64,000 bases of DNA from CAVTRI01 sp963737075 (GCA_963737075.1 CAVTRI010000001.1:1116001-1180000), one strand, 5' to 3'; counted from the stretch's first letter, positions 34,969 through 44,970 are shown. Program-made: numbers and translations. The notes: generated by a model not told the origin, from the letters alone.

Positions 34969-37900
34969 ATGGAACATCAGGTCGGCGAGCGGGCGGGGCT
35001 GCCCTACAAGCCGCTACCACACGTGGTCGTGCGGTCCGCCGCACTGCCTTCTCGCAACATGTTCGGACTCACGTTCTTGCGCGCCCGGGTGCTAGTCGAC
35101 GCTGCCGTTGTGCGTGACGCGATCGACGTCGCCAGCCCATCATTCGCCGAGGCTCTAACGCGAGTCCAGAACGCAAATTCCTGGAAAGCCCGAGACGACG
35201 TCACCGTACTCAAGTACCTAAATCGCATGTCGTCTCGGCCCGCGCCGTACGGCCTGTTTGCAGGTCTCGGCGTAGCGCGGGTCGGCGACACGACGTCCGC
35301 GCACATCAGTCGGGCCCTCGAGCCGGTATACCAGCCGGATATGGGTTGGCTATCGGGGTGGATCGCTGAGCTGCAGGCGCGGCCAGAGGTGTTAGAGAAG
35401 CTGACGTTTCGAGCGCATCCGGCTGTCGTTACTCGAGGCGGACGTCTCGCGATCCACTCAGCCGTGCGTTGCGATGACCACCTTGTCACCACAGCCCGAG
35501 CCGGGCCGCTGATCGCGAGACTACTGACGATGGCACGCGACTGGGTTCCATACGCGGAATTGGTTCGTGGTCAACCGGATCGGTCCCGAGTCCGGGATGT
35601 GATTGTCCAGCTATGCGAATTGGGATTCCTCGTATCTAGCCTTCAGATCGCTCCCGGCGACCCGGATCCTCTGACCACGTTGACTGCTCGACTGCCTGAC
35701 GTCGCAGAGATGAGAGAAGAACGAAGACGCATCTCAATGTTCCAAGCGTCTGCTGCTGGCGGAGCCGGTTCCAGCCCAGGATCGAACGCCAAGACCACAC
35801 ATATCCTGCGCTCGGCACTGCTGGAGATGTGGAAGCCTGCAGACGGGACAGAGTGTCTACAGGTGGATGCTGTGCGTCCGATGAAGGGCGAGTTGAACGG
35901 CCGCCTAGCGGCAGACGCCGCGGAGCTTGCCCATCTCTTGCTGCAAGTCAGCCCTTACGCCGGTGTGGACGACGAGTTCGAGGCATGCCGATCGGCACTC
36001 GTAGAAGATTTCGGCTCCGAGGCGTGGATCGACGTTCCTTCTGCCCTAGACACGCTGGATCTTGTGGCAGAACGGCGACGAACCCAGCGGTTCAGCGGCA
36101 ACGTTCACCGCGCCCGTGCCAGACGTGACCAACAGCTGGCGGAGCTGGCGCTAGGCGCGTTGGGCGCCGGCGCCGTCGTCGAGTTAGACGCTGGGTTGCT
36201 CGCGAAATTGGCCATCACGACCCTGGACACGTTGGTCCTGCCGGACACGCTGGACATCTGCGTGCAAGTTGCGGCATCCAGCAGCGCGGCTATCGACGCA
36301 GGCGCGTACCAGATGGTTGCCGCGCCGGCAGTGGGCGCGCCCAACTGTGGGCGCATGATCGGTCGCTTCGGCGCATCGCTCCGAGAGCAGGGTGTCGAGC
36401 TGTCACAGGCCATCGCCGAAGCGTCGACACAGACCTGCCCGAGTAGCGTCATCGTCGAGGCACGCTATGTACCATTCGATCGACGCACCATGAACGTCAC
36501 CGCTCGGTCCTGCCTATCGGGTCCAACGCTGTATCTCGATCCCGTCCTTAGAGGTGACGGGCAGCAACGCTTCGAACTTCAGGACCTAAGACTGCAGCTC
36601 CACGAGGGGAAACTCTCACTTTGGCTCGCGGACGGCAGTCGGTCAGTGATTGTGGTTCGTCGCGACATGATCCACCGCCGGCGAGTGCCGTTTGTCATCC
36701 GTTTTCTCGAGAGCATCAGTGCATCGGGCAAAGCACGTCTGTCGGGCTTCGATTGGGGGGCGACGTCGCTGCTCCCGGCGCTTCCCAGGGTGCAGATGGG
36801 GCGGCTCATCCTGGCGCTCGCCGAGTGGCAGCTGAACGTTGACTGGATGCCGGACAGTGCCTCTTCAGATCGGTCCCGTTTCCTCAACGCGATAACGGCA
36901 TGGCGGGAGAGCCGTGCGTTACCGAGGCACGTCTATCTAGCCGACGCTGATCGCCGATTGCTCATCGACTTGGATGAGCCTGACCATATCGAGGTCCTAC
37001 GAGCTGAGCTCAAAGATAAGCGGTCCATCAAGCTACAGGAGGGAATCCCTGGTCCAGACGAAGCGTGGCTGCCCGACGAAGCCGGAGACACGTACGCCTC
37101 GGAGCTCGTGTTCTCTCTAGTCCGACATCCCCCGATGCGCGAAAGTGTGACCCGGCGAGCGTCAGAGACTCGCGGGGCCCGCGTATTCCTCAAACAGCCG
37201 GCAGACCCCCGGCAAAGTCTTCACTTTCCTGGAAGCGAATGGGTATACCTCAAGCTGTACATCGTTCCGGACGCAGCTAACCAACTGCTGGTCGGCGATA
37301 TAGCGCCCAAGGTCCGCGATCTTCAAGCTGAAGACGCGACGAGGGATTGGTTTTTTGTCAGGTATGCCGATCCGGACTTCCACATTCGTCTGCGGTTACG
37401 TGCGGCCACACCGGAAGGACAGGACCAGCTACTCGTTGCGGCATGCTCATTTGCTCGGCGGCTGGGCTCGACGGGCACGGTCCTGCGCTTCTCAGTCGAG
37501 ACGTACGAGCCGGAAGTCGCCCGATATGGGGGACCGGAAGGAGTCGCGTTTGCGGAACGGGTCTTCACCTTGGACAGTATGACCAGTTTGGCACTCTTGG
37601 AGCAGGCATCCATGCCTGAGGAGCTGTCCAATATCACCATTATCAGCCTGGCTGACCTCCCCACCCCGGCAACCGAATACGGGCCCAAGAGCCACACAAT
37701 GGGCATTCGGACCCGCGACGGCGGGCGAGCATACCGTCAAAAACGCTCCGACCTTCTCACCGCCTGGCAGACCCACATTGCAAACGGCGACGCCAGCACA
37801 ATCAGCGCAATCCTGCTCGAGCGTCGAGTCACCTGGGTCCGCTTCATGGAAGAGTTAGCTCGGGCCGCGGCGACTGGCCGCATCCAGCAAGATCCCCAGA

Positions 37901-38055
37901 CCCTTTTCCGTAGCTACCAGCACATGCACTGTAACCGGATGGGGTTGAGCCAAAGTGAGGAAACACAAGCTGTCGAGTTGAGCCAGCGCCTCATCAACGA
38001 GCTTGAGCATCGGGGAAGTATTTCACCCGACCCTTCTCTCCGCGCGCCCCATTGA
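34969..38055 (+). CDS. lanB: LanB-type lantibiotic dehydratase (full length)
   Basis: 1028 residues from ATG 34969. The N-terminal dehydratase domain (Lant_dehydr_N) begins PLPHVVVRSAALPSRN and contains LKYLNRMSSRPAPYGLFAGL, the usual 'Y..R...R.TP[YF]GLFA' motif for tRNA-Glu-dependent glutamylation of Ser/Thr. From about residue 756 the elimination domain (SpaB_C type) has GSEWVYLKLYIVPDAANQLL and WFFVRYADPDFHIRLRLR. Both halves are fused, as in class I LanB rather than split thiopeptide enzymes. It completes a precursor-lanC-lanB operon with no frameshift over nearly 5 kb, unlike its surroundings. Base composition is visibly less GC-rich than neighbouring genes, suggesting transfer. Confidence 0.92.
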   Translation: MEHQVGERAGLPYKPLPHVVVRSAALPSRNMFGLTFLRARVLVDAAVVRDAIDVASPSFAEALTRVQNANSWKARDDVTVLKYLNRMSSRPAPYGLFAGLGVARVGDTTSAHISRALEPVYQPDMGWLSGWIAELQARPEVLEKLTFRAHPAVVTRGGRLAIHSAVRCDDHLVTTARAGPLIARLLTMARDWVPYAELVRGQPDRSRVRDVIVQLCELGFLVSSLQIAPGDPDPLTTLTARLPDVAEMREERRRISMFQASAAGGAGSSPGSNAKTTHILRSALLEMWKPADGTECLQVDAVRPMKGELNGRLAADAAELAHLLLQVSPYAGVDDEFEACRSALVEDFGSEAWIDVPSALDTLDLVAERRRTQRFSGNVHRARARRDQQLAELALGALGAGAVVELDAGLLAKLAITTLDTLVLPDTLDICVQVAASSSAAIDAGAYQMVAAPAVGAPNCGRMIGRFGASLREQGVELSQAIAEASTQTCPSSVIVEARYVPFDRRTMNVTARSCLSGPTLYLDPVLRGDGQQRFELQDLRLQLHEGKLSLWLADGSRSVIVVRRDMIHRRRVPFVIRFLESISASGKARLSGFDWGATSLLPALPRVQMGRLILALAEWQLNVDWMPDSASSDRSRFLNAITAWRESRALPRHVYLADADRRLLIDLDEPDHIEVLRAELKDKRSIKLQEGIPGPDEAWLPDEAGDTYASELVFSLVRHPPMRESVTRRASETRGARVFLKQPADPRQSLHFPGSEWVYLKLYIVPDAANQLLVGDIAPKVRDLQAEDATRDWFFVRYADPDFHIRLRLRAATPEGQDQLLVAACSFARRLGSTGTVLRFSVETYEPEVARYGGPEGVAFAERVFTLDSMTSLALLEQASMPEELSNITIISLADLPTPATEYGPKSHTMGIRTRDGGRAYRQKRSDLLTAWQTHIANGDASTISAILLERRVTWVRFMEELARAAATGRIQQDPQTLFRSYQHMHCNRMGLSQSEETQAVELSQRLINELEHRGSISPDPSLRAPH

Positions 38056-38320
38056 GACCTAACGGCATCATTTTCATGGGCACCCTCGACGGCCACGACG
38101 ACCTGCGGGACAGGACGTATTGGTCACGTGGGACTGCGACTCCAGACCCGTCAGTGCGAGCTGAGCTGCCTGCAGGCGGCATCCTACTGGGTGACCGCCG
38201 CCGTGCTCCCAGCATGAGAAGTGGACCCTGATCCGTTTTCTGCGTGACGGTACCGGCGGTTTCCGGAGGATGACCCACTAGCCGTGGAACTTAGTAACGG
38301 CCTCCTGATGGATCATACGT

Positions 38321-39215
38321 TCAGGCTGTGACGGCCATGTCGGATTGGTCGGCTCTGGTGTGTCGTAGGGCGGCGGCAAGAGCGGGTAGCTGTCGGTAGC
38401 CCTTGACTTTGCGGAACTGCTTCGCAGCTTCGAGCATGCCGCCGGCGGCCCAGCGCACACGCATGTCGCCAGGCTGCCAGCGTTTCACGTTGCGGGAGTG
38501 GTCGCGGACGATCTCGATCATTCCACAGGGTTGGTGCCCATGACTGTCTTAAGCAGGCTGCCGGTGACGCCGCGGCGGGTGACGGTGAGCGTTTCGGCCA
38601 GACCCTCACGCAGTGATGCGGCCGCGTCGGGGTTGACCCGCTCAAGGTGTGCGGCCAACGCTCGCCGGGCGGCCTCGGCATCTGCGGCGTCGGGGTTGGC
38701 CCACGCGGCGCGCAGCTTGCGGCGCACCCAGGGACGCTCTGCCTCGACGAAATGGTCCATCACGTTGCGCTCCTTATGGGTTCGACACCGGGCGATCACC
38801 GCCAGCTCGCCGAAGACGTCGCGGACCGCCTTTTGCAACGCCTTGGCCCCGTCGAGCACGAAGAGGATCCCGTCTGTGGCATCCAGACCGCGGGCTCTAA
38901 GCGAGGCGACCAGACCCGGACCACGTTGGCGTTCTCGGTCGATCCCTCCACCACGCCGAGGGGGATCTTGACTCCTTCGGCGGTGACCCCGAGCGCGCCG
39001 ATCATGGTGTGATCAGCGAAGTCGAAGCCGTCGACGAAGATGATCAACCATCGTTCATCATCCAAGGGTCGGGTACGGAACTCGGCCAGGCGCTCGGCAG
39101 TCATGGCGCAGAACCGTCGGCTCACCGACGAACGAGACACCCCCGACGCCACTTCCTCGACCGCCTGTCCTACTGGTTCGAGGCCGGCCTCGTAGCGGCG
39201 GGTCGGCCGGTCCAT
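38321..39215 (-). pseudogene. IS256-family transposase, 5'-truncated and frameshifted
   Basis: From 39215 downward: YEAGLEPVGQAVEEVASGVS, RWLIIFVDGFDFADHTMIGALG (first catalytic Asp in VDG), GVVEGSTENANVVRVWS; after a shift near 38895, GILFVLDGAKALQKAVRDVF (second Asp), IARCRTHKERNVMDHFVE; and after a stop/shift near 38518, WQPGDMRVRWAAGGMLEAAKQFRKVKGYRQL at the C-terminus (WaaA/Glu-containing end). The N-terminus is cut where the serine recombinase fragment begins on the other strand. It is distinct in sequence from the intact IS256 at 54.8 kb. Not functional. Confidence 0.75.
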
Positions 39216-39868
39216 GCGCCATCTCGCCGCTCTGCTCGGCGAGCTCGACGACCGAGGGGTCAATCTCGTGTCGGTCAGCGAGGCCTTCGACTCATCCACC
39301 GCGGCTGAGCGCCTGCAGCGCAACATGCTCGGATCGTTCGCCGAGTTCGAGCGCGAGCTGATTCGCGACCGAATGGTCGCCGGCCGTGACGCCAATGTAC
39401 GCGCTGGCAAGTGGGTCACCGTGCACGCGCCCTACGGATACCGAGTCGACCCGGCGGGCTATCGCCTCCAGATCGAAGCCGACGAGGCCGCCGCGGTCTG
39501 CATGATCGTCGACTTGTTCGTCAACCAGCGATGCTCGACGCCTCAGATCGCCGCCAAGCTCAACGCACGCGGGCTGCGACCGCGGCGAGCCGAATCGTGG
39601 ACCGCGGCGAGCGTCCGCTGGGTCCTCCGCGAAAGCGAGCACCTGTCAGGGACCTTCACCTGGCGGCGTCCCGGGCGCGGGTATCAAGGAACACCCATCC
39701 CTGTGGAGGGACCGGCGATTATCGACGCAGTGACCCACGATCGCCTACGGGCTCGCCTGGCCGAAACGGCGAACAAGCACACTGCCCATCCCGAGCGCTA
39801 CCTGCTGGCGGGGCGGATCACCTCACCCCACGGAACCCCGATGTACGGCTATTGCACCAACACGCCGC
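39214..39868 (+). pseudogene. Serine recombinase, internal fragment
   Basis: The frame begins inside the catalytic domain (LAALLGELDDRGVNLVSVSE) and continues AAERLQRNMLGSFAEFEREL, IRDRMVAGRDANVRAGKWV, the recombinase domain (HAPYGYRVDPAGYRLQIEAD, AAKLNARGLRPRRAESW) and RYLLAGRITSPHGTPMYGYC at the zinc-ribbon. The N-terminal catalytic Ser is lost and the end runs without a stop into an IS3 element near 39868, giving a long but accidental composite frame. It is not the missing half of the integrase at 4.1-5.3 kb, since both fragments contain the recombinase domain. Confidence 0.7.
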
Positions 39869-39904
39869 TTTACCGCTGCGGCTTTCTTCGGGGCGGCGGA
39901 GCTC

Positions 39905-40515
39905 GACCGCCGACCGAAGAAATCGTGAGTTTCATCGACGCCGAACGGGACCGCTTTGGGGTCGAGCCGATCTGCGAGGCGCTGCAGGTCGCCCCCTCCA
40001 CCTTCTACGCGGCCCGGACCAGGCGGCCCTGCCGGCGGGCGGTCCGCGATGCCGAGCTCGAAGAGCACATCCGCCGAGTGTTCGAAGACAACTACGGCGT
40101 GTACGGGGCTCGCAAGGTATGGCGGCAGCTCAACCGGGAAGGGATCGAGGTCGCCCGCTGCACGGTGGAACGCCTCATGCGCCAGCTGGGCCTAGCCGGT
40201 CGGGTTCGAGGCCGGCGCCGGCGAACGACGCTGCCAGCCCCGGCCGCCGATCGCCCGGCCGACTTGGTGGAGCGCTCCTTCGCCGCCTCCGGGTCCAACC
40301 GGCTCTGGGTGGCGGACATTACCTATGTGGCCATCTGGTCCGGGTTCGCCTACGCGGCCTTGGTCATCGACGTGTTCTCTCCGGCCATCGTGGGCTGGCG
40401 AGTGAGCAACACCCTGCGGGCAGACCTGGCTCTTGACGCCTTGGACATGGCCATCTGGGCTCGCAAGCACCGACAGTTCCCCGGGTTGGTGCATCATTCC
40501 GATAGAGGGGTGCAA
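39905..40515 (+). pseudogene. IS3 OrfB transposase, 5' part
   Basis: Contains the HTH_21 region (YGVYGARKVWRQLNREGIEV, CTVERLMRQLGLAGRVRG) and the first part of the rve integrase core: RLWVADITYVAIWSGFAYAAL with the first catalytic Asp, and FPGLVHHSDRGVQ with the second. Coding is interrupted by the IS30 insertion immediately after HHSDRGVQ and resumes at 42014. Confidence 0.8.
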
Positions 40516-42013
40516 ACTGGGCTCAATCGATCGAGGCAACACCGGCTGTTTGGAGAGAGCGTAGGTGTTCGTCGAGTGCTTCGGCGGGAGTGTTCCAGTG
40601 GAGGGACTTGCGGGGCCTGCTGTTGAGCGCTGCTGCGACGGCTTCGATCTCCTCTGCTGACCATCGGCAAAGGTCCGTTCCTTTGGGGAAGTATTGGCGC
40701 AAGAGGCCGTTGGTGTTCTCATTGGTGCCGCGCTGCCAGGGGCTGTGAGGGTCGGCAAAGAAGGCTGGGATTCCGCTCTCGACTCTGAAGACAGCGTGGG
40801 CGGAGAGTTCCTTGCCTCGATCCCATGTCAATGATCGGCGCAGCTGCTCGGGCAGGGTGGTCATCGTCGCGGCGAGCGCGTCCTTCATCGTGATTGCTCC
40901 GTAGCCGGCCAGAGCCGGCCCGTTCTTGACGGTGTGCTTGTGCCTGTAGCCCTCTTCGCGGGGAAGGTGGATGAGCGTCGTGAAGCGGGTTGTGCGCTCG
41001 ACCAGGGTTCCGATCGCCGATCGCTCGGGTCCGATGATGAGATCGCCTTCCCAGTGGCCCGGCACGGCCCGGTCGTCGGCCTCGGCGGGGCGTTCGCTGA
41101 TCAACACGTCGGGGGTCACGTGCGCCCACGCCTTCTGGCGTGACCTGGCCCGCGGCACTCGCAGCGCCCGGCCCGTGCGCAAGCAGGCGACCAGCTCGCG
41201 TTCGAGCACCCCGCGGCTTTGCACGTAGAGGGCCTGGTAGATCGCTTCGTGGCTGATCTGCATGGACTCATCATCGGGGAAGTCGACCGGCAGGCGGGTC
41301 GCGATCTGCTCCGGGCTCCATCCCTGCACCCAGCGTCGATCCTTGCGGTGCGGCTTGTTGCGGCCTTTCCATTCCGGACCGGGCGGCCCGACGACTCGAC
41401 CATCAGGGGTCTTGACCTCGCCCGACAGTCGCTCCTGCACGTACTCGCGCAGCTTGTCGTTGCCGCAGAGCTTGGCTGCCTTCGGGCGCCGGGCACGGCG
41501 CTCGGCGTGCCAGTGCGCGGTCGAAGCCTTATAGGTCGGCGGGTACGCCCGTGACGACGGGTTGCGACGCAACTCACGAGAGATCGTCGAGGGGCTCCGC
41601 CCCAACCGCCGTGCGATCTCTCGGACACCGACCTTCTGCGCGTGCCAAATCGCGATGTCCTCTCGCTCGGCGAAGGACAGGTATCGGCCAGACACTGTCG
41701 GGGGAAGACAAGGGTTCACGCCGCCAGCGTGGCGAAACCACCTCACGCGACGGGGGATGACACTCGCGCCTCCACCGCCGCGTCCTCGGTTTTCGCACCC
41801 CGAGCGATCGACGCCCAGAACCGAACGCGGTCTTCCCCCCAAGCGATCGTCGGCGCGCCCGGTGAGGGAGTCTGTCCCCGATATATGCGGACGTCCTTCT
41901 GTCGGTTCTTCTTGCGCACCGATGAGCGACCCGCCGTGTTGACCATCCATCCCGACTGTCGTGCCACGCACACCTCCATGATCGGGGTGTTGCGACGGCC
42001 GCTTGAATCCGCC
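40516..42013 (-). mobile_element. IS30-family element inserted in the IS3 OrfB gene
   Basis: About 1.5 kb flanked by the trinucleotide CAA (40513-40515 and 42014-42016). Joining the flanks there restores the uninterrupted IS3 frame VHHSDRGVQYLSIRYTD, so CAA is the target duplication. The ends carry imperfect inverted repeats sharing CGCAACACC/AGGCAACACC about 22-30 nt inside each boundary. Confidence 0.8.
40523..41979 (-). pseudogene. IS30-family transposase, N-terminal frameshift
   Basis: The 5' part from ATG 41979 reads EDRVRFWASIARGAKTEDAA then VSSPVA and stops. A single missing G near 41746 moves the rest to another frame: VRWFRHAGGVNPCLPP, YLSFAEREDIAIWHAQKVGV, REIARRLGRSPSTISRELRR (the IS30 HTH) and the core VPGHWEGDLIIGPERSAIGT (first Asp), LTWDRGKELSAHAVF (second Asp) and SPWQRGTNENTNGLLRQYFP (Glu). 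The main frame alone, from GTG 41749, keeps the HTH and DDE domain and may be partly functional. The shift could also be a base-calling error. Confidence 0.8.
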
Positions 42014-42310
42014 CAATACCTGTCGATCCGCTACACCGACCGTCTCGCCGAGGTTGGTGCCGCTGCGTCGGTGGGATCGCGAGGTGACTCCTATGACAAC
42101 GCCGTCGCCGAGAGCGTGTTCGGCCTATACAAAGCCGAGCTCATCACCATGCAGGCACCGTGGCGAACCGTCGAGGACGTCGAGCTGGCCACCCTCTCTT
42201 GGGTGTCCTGGTGGAACAACCACAGGCTTCACTCGGCCATCGGAGACATCCCACCAGCCGAGTTCGAGGCGGCCCACTACGCTCAACAACAGCTGGATGA
42301 ACCAGCTTGA
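42014..42310 (+). pseudogene. IS3 OrfB transposase, 3' part
   Basis: Continues OrfB after the IS30 insertion: QYLSIRYTDRLAEVGAAASV, GDSYDNAVAESVFGLYKAEL with the third catalytic residue (Glu), and WVSWWNNHRLHSAIGDIPPAEFEA. It ends with a normal stop at 42308-42310. Confidence 0.8.
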
Positions 42311-42344
42311 TGACTACAAACCGAGCCTCCAACAAACCCGGGGC

Positions 42345-42821
42345 GGACCAATCGCTGGGATCGACGACCAGTCCTTGAACCCGCCCGATCGCCCCGTCGG
42401 TGGCGTGCATGTGGTCGCCGCGGCGTACCTCCACCTCGCCTAGGGGTATACGGTTCATATGTGAGCGTTTCGGGGCGAGCCCCCATACCCAGGCCCATGC
42501 CCAGTCCGTAGTACGGCCAGGCGAGCTGGTGCTCTGACTGGAAGCCCCGCTGTTCTCTCGTTGCCGGCAGGAACTGCGTTTCTTCGGCGTGCTCGAGCGC
42601 GTCGAACTCAGCGGTAGTGCAGCGAAGGCGGATATCGGTCGCTGCCGAGCCCACCAAGTCGATGGGGACGAGGCGACCGATCCCTTGCCGATGCTTCGGT
42701 TCGACGACTAGATGGTGAGGGCGCGGGCGACGGGATCAACTACTACACGTCTCAGCTCGCCGCAGTCGCCATCGCTGCACGAGATTTTGCTTCCAATGGT
42801 GAAGTCCGTAGTTTCGCTCAT
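42345..42821 (-). pseudogene. PRC-barrel domain protein, frameshifted and IS-truncated
   Basis: From ATG 42821 (AGGA upstream): TTDFTIGSKISCSDGDCGEL and RRVVVDPVARALT is the first PRC-barrel repeat. One base out: LVVEPKHRQGIGRLVPIDLV, GSAATDIRLRCTTAEFDALEHAEETQFLP. After another shift: IPLGEVEVRRGDHMHATDGAIGRVQGLVVDP begins the second barrel, then the IS3 end cuts it off. PRC-barrel proteins are small beta-barrel adaptors; the cellular role of this two-repeat family is unclear. Confidence 0.7.
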
Positions 42822-43072
42822 GATCGAGTCCTTTCGGTTTCTCCGTGTTCGTCAGCAATGGTCGGGTCGTCAAATTGTGGTTATTTACCTGATACGCAAG
42901 GTCCAGCGGACCGCGACGTAGCGCTGATGTCAGGTCTCGTGGCGGACGAAGACCACCTGGGCGAACATCACGTCGGGGAGCCCTGCGACCCCGAGCGCCG
43001 CAACAAGCGCCAAACACGAACAACGGCGCGCATCCGGCCCCGCCGGCACAGAAGGCGATCGATCGGGAGGCG

Positions 43073-43438
43073 CTAGCCGCTGCGCAACCCACGTCGAGGT
43101 CGGTCGGTGGCGTTCGGTCCCGGATCGCTAGGAGTCTCATCCCTCGTGGCTCTCTTCGCGCTGTTGCGCCCTTGGGAAGGGGCGCAGTGAAGTCGTTCGT
43201 GCACGCCAAGGTCGACCATGACCTTCTCTCCGTTGTCGGCCAGCTCCCAACCGCGCAGATCGTCGTGGATCTCCTCGAGGAGTGCCGTCGGGCTGTCGTG
43301 GTCGTGGTTGACGACCAGGCAGCCGGTGGTGCTGTTGACATGAACTTGTCGCACGCGCGGCCGGGCGGTGAGGTGTTCGATCATCGTGTCGCGACACCAC
43401 GTGCCGTTGCTGTTGGTCAGTTCGATGAAGGTTCGCAT
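43073..43438 (-). CDS. Small heavy-metal-associated-domain-like protein
   Basis: A 121-residue protein: IELTNSNGTWCRDTMIEHLT, RVRQVHVNSTTGCLVVNHDH, SPTALLEEIHDDLRGWELAD. The beta-alpha-beta-beta-alpha pattern and the two Cys resemble HMA-type domains (family copies usually read 'V.SGC'), though the classical CxxC is absent. The C-terminal 40 residues are polar and low-complexity. It is downstream of the DUF488 gene on the same strand. Function uncertain. Confidence 0.45.
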   Translation of the reverse strand: MRTFIELTNSNGTWCRDTMIEHLTARPRVRQVHVNSTTGCLVVNHDHDSPTALLEEIHDDLRGWELADNGEKVMVDLGVHERLHCAPSQGRNSAKRATRDETPSDPGPNATDRPRRGLRSG

Positions 43439-43474
43439 TCAGTTCCTTCCTCGACATCGTCCTTCCGGTGTCAT

Positions 43475-43834
43475 TCAGTGGCGGAGCATCTCGGCGAGCA
43501 CTTGCGCCTCGCTGATGTCGGGTCGTTTGGTCGCGGTGAGCAAAGTAAGCGTCCGGTGCTTCGCCAGTTCTCGCAGGTGGGCCAGAGCGTCGGAGCGCCC
43601 AGGTTCTTTCAGTTCGGCATGGTAGCGGCGGGTGAACTCGGCGAACCGTGCCGGTTCGTGGTTGTACCACTTGCGCAGCTCCGTCGAGGGTGCGACCTCT
43701 TTGCACCACTCGTCGAGGTGGGCTTTGACTTTCGTCAGCCCCCGCGGCCAGATCCGGTCGACCAGCACCCGGGCCCCATCTCCGCCTGCCGGCGGGTCGT
43801 ACGCCCGGCCTACCTTTACCTCCTTCTTCGCCAT
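43475..43834 (-). CDS. DUF488 family protein
   Basis: A complete 119-residue protein from ATG 43834: VKVGRAYDPPAGGDGARVLV, DRIWPRGLTKVKAHLDEWCK, EVAPSTELRKWYNHEPARFAEF and TLTLLTATKRPDISEAQVLAE. These are the defining blocks of DUF488 (the YeaO-like group, with DRxWPRG and RKW(Y/F)xHDPxRWxEF). The function of the family is unknown. It follows the 2-hydroxyacid dehydrogenase with a 20-nt gap and probably shares its transcript. Confidence 0.85.
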   Translation of the reverse strand: MAKKEVKVGRAYDPPAGGDGARVLVDRIWPRGLTKVKAHLDEWCKEVAPSTELRKWYNHEPARFAEFTRRYHAELKEPGRSDALAHLRELAKHRTLTLLTATKRPDISEAQVLAEMLRH

Positions 43835-43854
43835 CGCGGACCTCCTCGGGGTCG

Positions 43855-44970
43855 TCAGTAGAGCAGCTTGGGGCGAACGCGGCTGATGAGATCGTCGCCG
43901 CGTAGATAGCGCCGGAGGTTCTCGGCGAACAGGGCGACGATCCGCTCGTTCTCGTGCACCGACAAGCCAGTCGTGTGCGGGCTGATCAGCACGTTTGGTA
44001 GCCGCCACAGGGGGCTCTCGGCTGGCAGGGGCTCGGTGGCGAAGACATCCAGGGCGGCGCCGCCGAGCGAGCCGGCCTCGAGCGCCTGGACCAGTGCCGC
44101 CTCGTCGACGACGCCGCCGCGGCCCACGTTGACGACGATGGCTCCGGTACGCATGCGGCTGATCGCCTCGGCGCCGATCAGGCCCCTGGTCTCCTCGGTG
44201 AGCGGAAGGGTGAGTACCACCGCGTGGGCGACCGGCAGCAGGTCGCCGAGAAACCGCGGCGGGCGGACCTCGTCGACGTCGGCCACGTCGGCCCTGCCAG
44301 TGCGGTTGACAGCGATGACGTGCATCCCGAAGGCCTTGGCCAGGCGGGCCACTTCCCGACCGATCGAGCCCAAGCCGACGACGAGCAGGGTGCGCCCGGC
44401 CAGCTCGTCCACCGGGCGGTGCTCCCAGCGGCCCGCCTTGGTATCGGCGAGCAGCCGGGGCAGATCTTTGGTGAACGCCAGCAGACCGAAGAGGGCGAAC
44501 TCGGCCAGCGGGCCGGCGTGCACGCCGCTGGCGCTGGTGATGAGCACCCGGGCGAGCTCCTCGTCGCTGAGCCCGGCGGCCGCAACCTGCTCGCCGGCCC
44601 CGCCGGCCGTTGCTTGGACCCATCGCAACCCGGCATTGGCCCGCACGGTCTCCGCCAACCCCTCACCGGAGTCGCCAGGCACACCGAAGAGCACCTCGGC
44701 CCGGCCCAGCATCGCCTGCCAGCGCCGCTCCTGCTCGTCGGTGCGGACGAACGCGTCGATCCCGCGGTGGTCGCAGGCGAAGCGGAGAGGCGGCAGCAGG
44801 TCGGGCTCGAAGAAGACGTCCAGTCGGTCGTCGACCGCGCTGATGGTCGCCACCAGTCCCGCCTCGAGCGGTGTGCCGATCACCACCGCGACCCGACCAG
44901 TGCCCGGCGGGACGTGCGCTCTTGCGGCGCGGTCGGTCGTCGTGGTCGCGCCGGAAGTCGGGATGGTCAT
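43855..44970 (-). CDS. D-isomer-specific 2-hydroxyacid dehydrogenase
   Basis: A complete 371-residue protein from ATG 44970 with GGAG 5 nt upstream. NAD-binding domain: LLVVGLGSIGREVARLAKAFGM, with an Asn-Arg (AVNRTG) rather than an acidic residue after the second strand, suggesting NADP preference. Catalytic Arg in VNVGRGGVVDEAALVQAL, Glu in DVFATEPLPAESPLW, His in LISPHTTG. An N-terminal extension of about 30 residues precedes the fold. It follows the ACS-type MFS transporter, so a 2-ketogluconate or glyoxylate/hydroxypyruvate reductase role is plausible; the substrate is not determined. Confidence 0.88.
   Translation of the reverse strand: MTIPTSGATTTTDRAARAHVPPGTGRVAVVIGTPLEAGLVATISAVDDRLDVFFEPDLLPPLRFACDHRGIDAFVRTDEQERRWQAMLGRAEVLFGVPGDSGEGLAETVRANAGLRWVQATAGGAGEQVAAAGLSDEELARVLITSASGVHAGPLAEFALFGLLAFTKDLPRLLADTKAGRWEHRPVDELAGRTLLVVGLGSIGREVARLAKAFGMHVIAVNRTGRADVADVDEVRPPRFLGDLLPVAHAVVLTLPLTEETRGLIGAEAISRMRTGAIVVNVGRGGVVDEAALVQALEAGSLGGAALDVFATEPLPAESPLWRLPNVLISPHTTGLSVHENERIVALFAENLRRYLRGDDLISRVRPKLLY

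Larger units (their letters stand above)
39868..42340 (+). mobile_element. IS3-family element remnant, interrupted by an IS30 element
   Basis: The left part starts inside OrfA, whose last residues AAAFFGAAELDRRPKKS are visible in one frame. OrfB begins IVSFIDAERDRFGVEPICEA and is split at HHSDRGVQ / YLSIRYTD by the IS30 element (40516-42013). The left end of the IS3 is lost into the serine recombinase fragment; the right end lies near 42340 inside the PRC-barrel gene remnant. Confidence 0.75.

Noticed and set aside
38056..38320. A small immunity or transport gene after lanB
   Set aside because: The only short frame (ATG 38075, about 51 codons) has no hydrophobic segment or recognisable family.
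39214..40626. A 470-residue 'serine recombinase-IS3 transposase fusion'
   Set aside because: The junction lies at the truncated end of an IS3 element and the second half is cut by an IS30; the joined frame is accidental.
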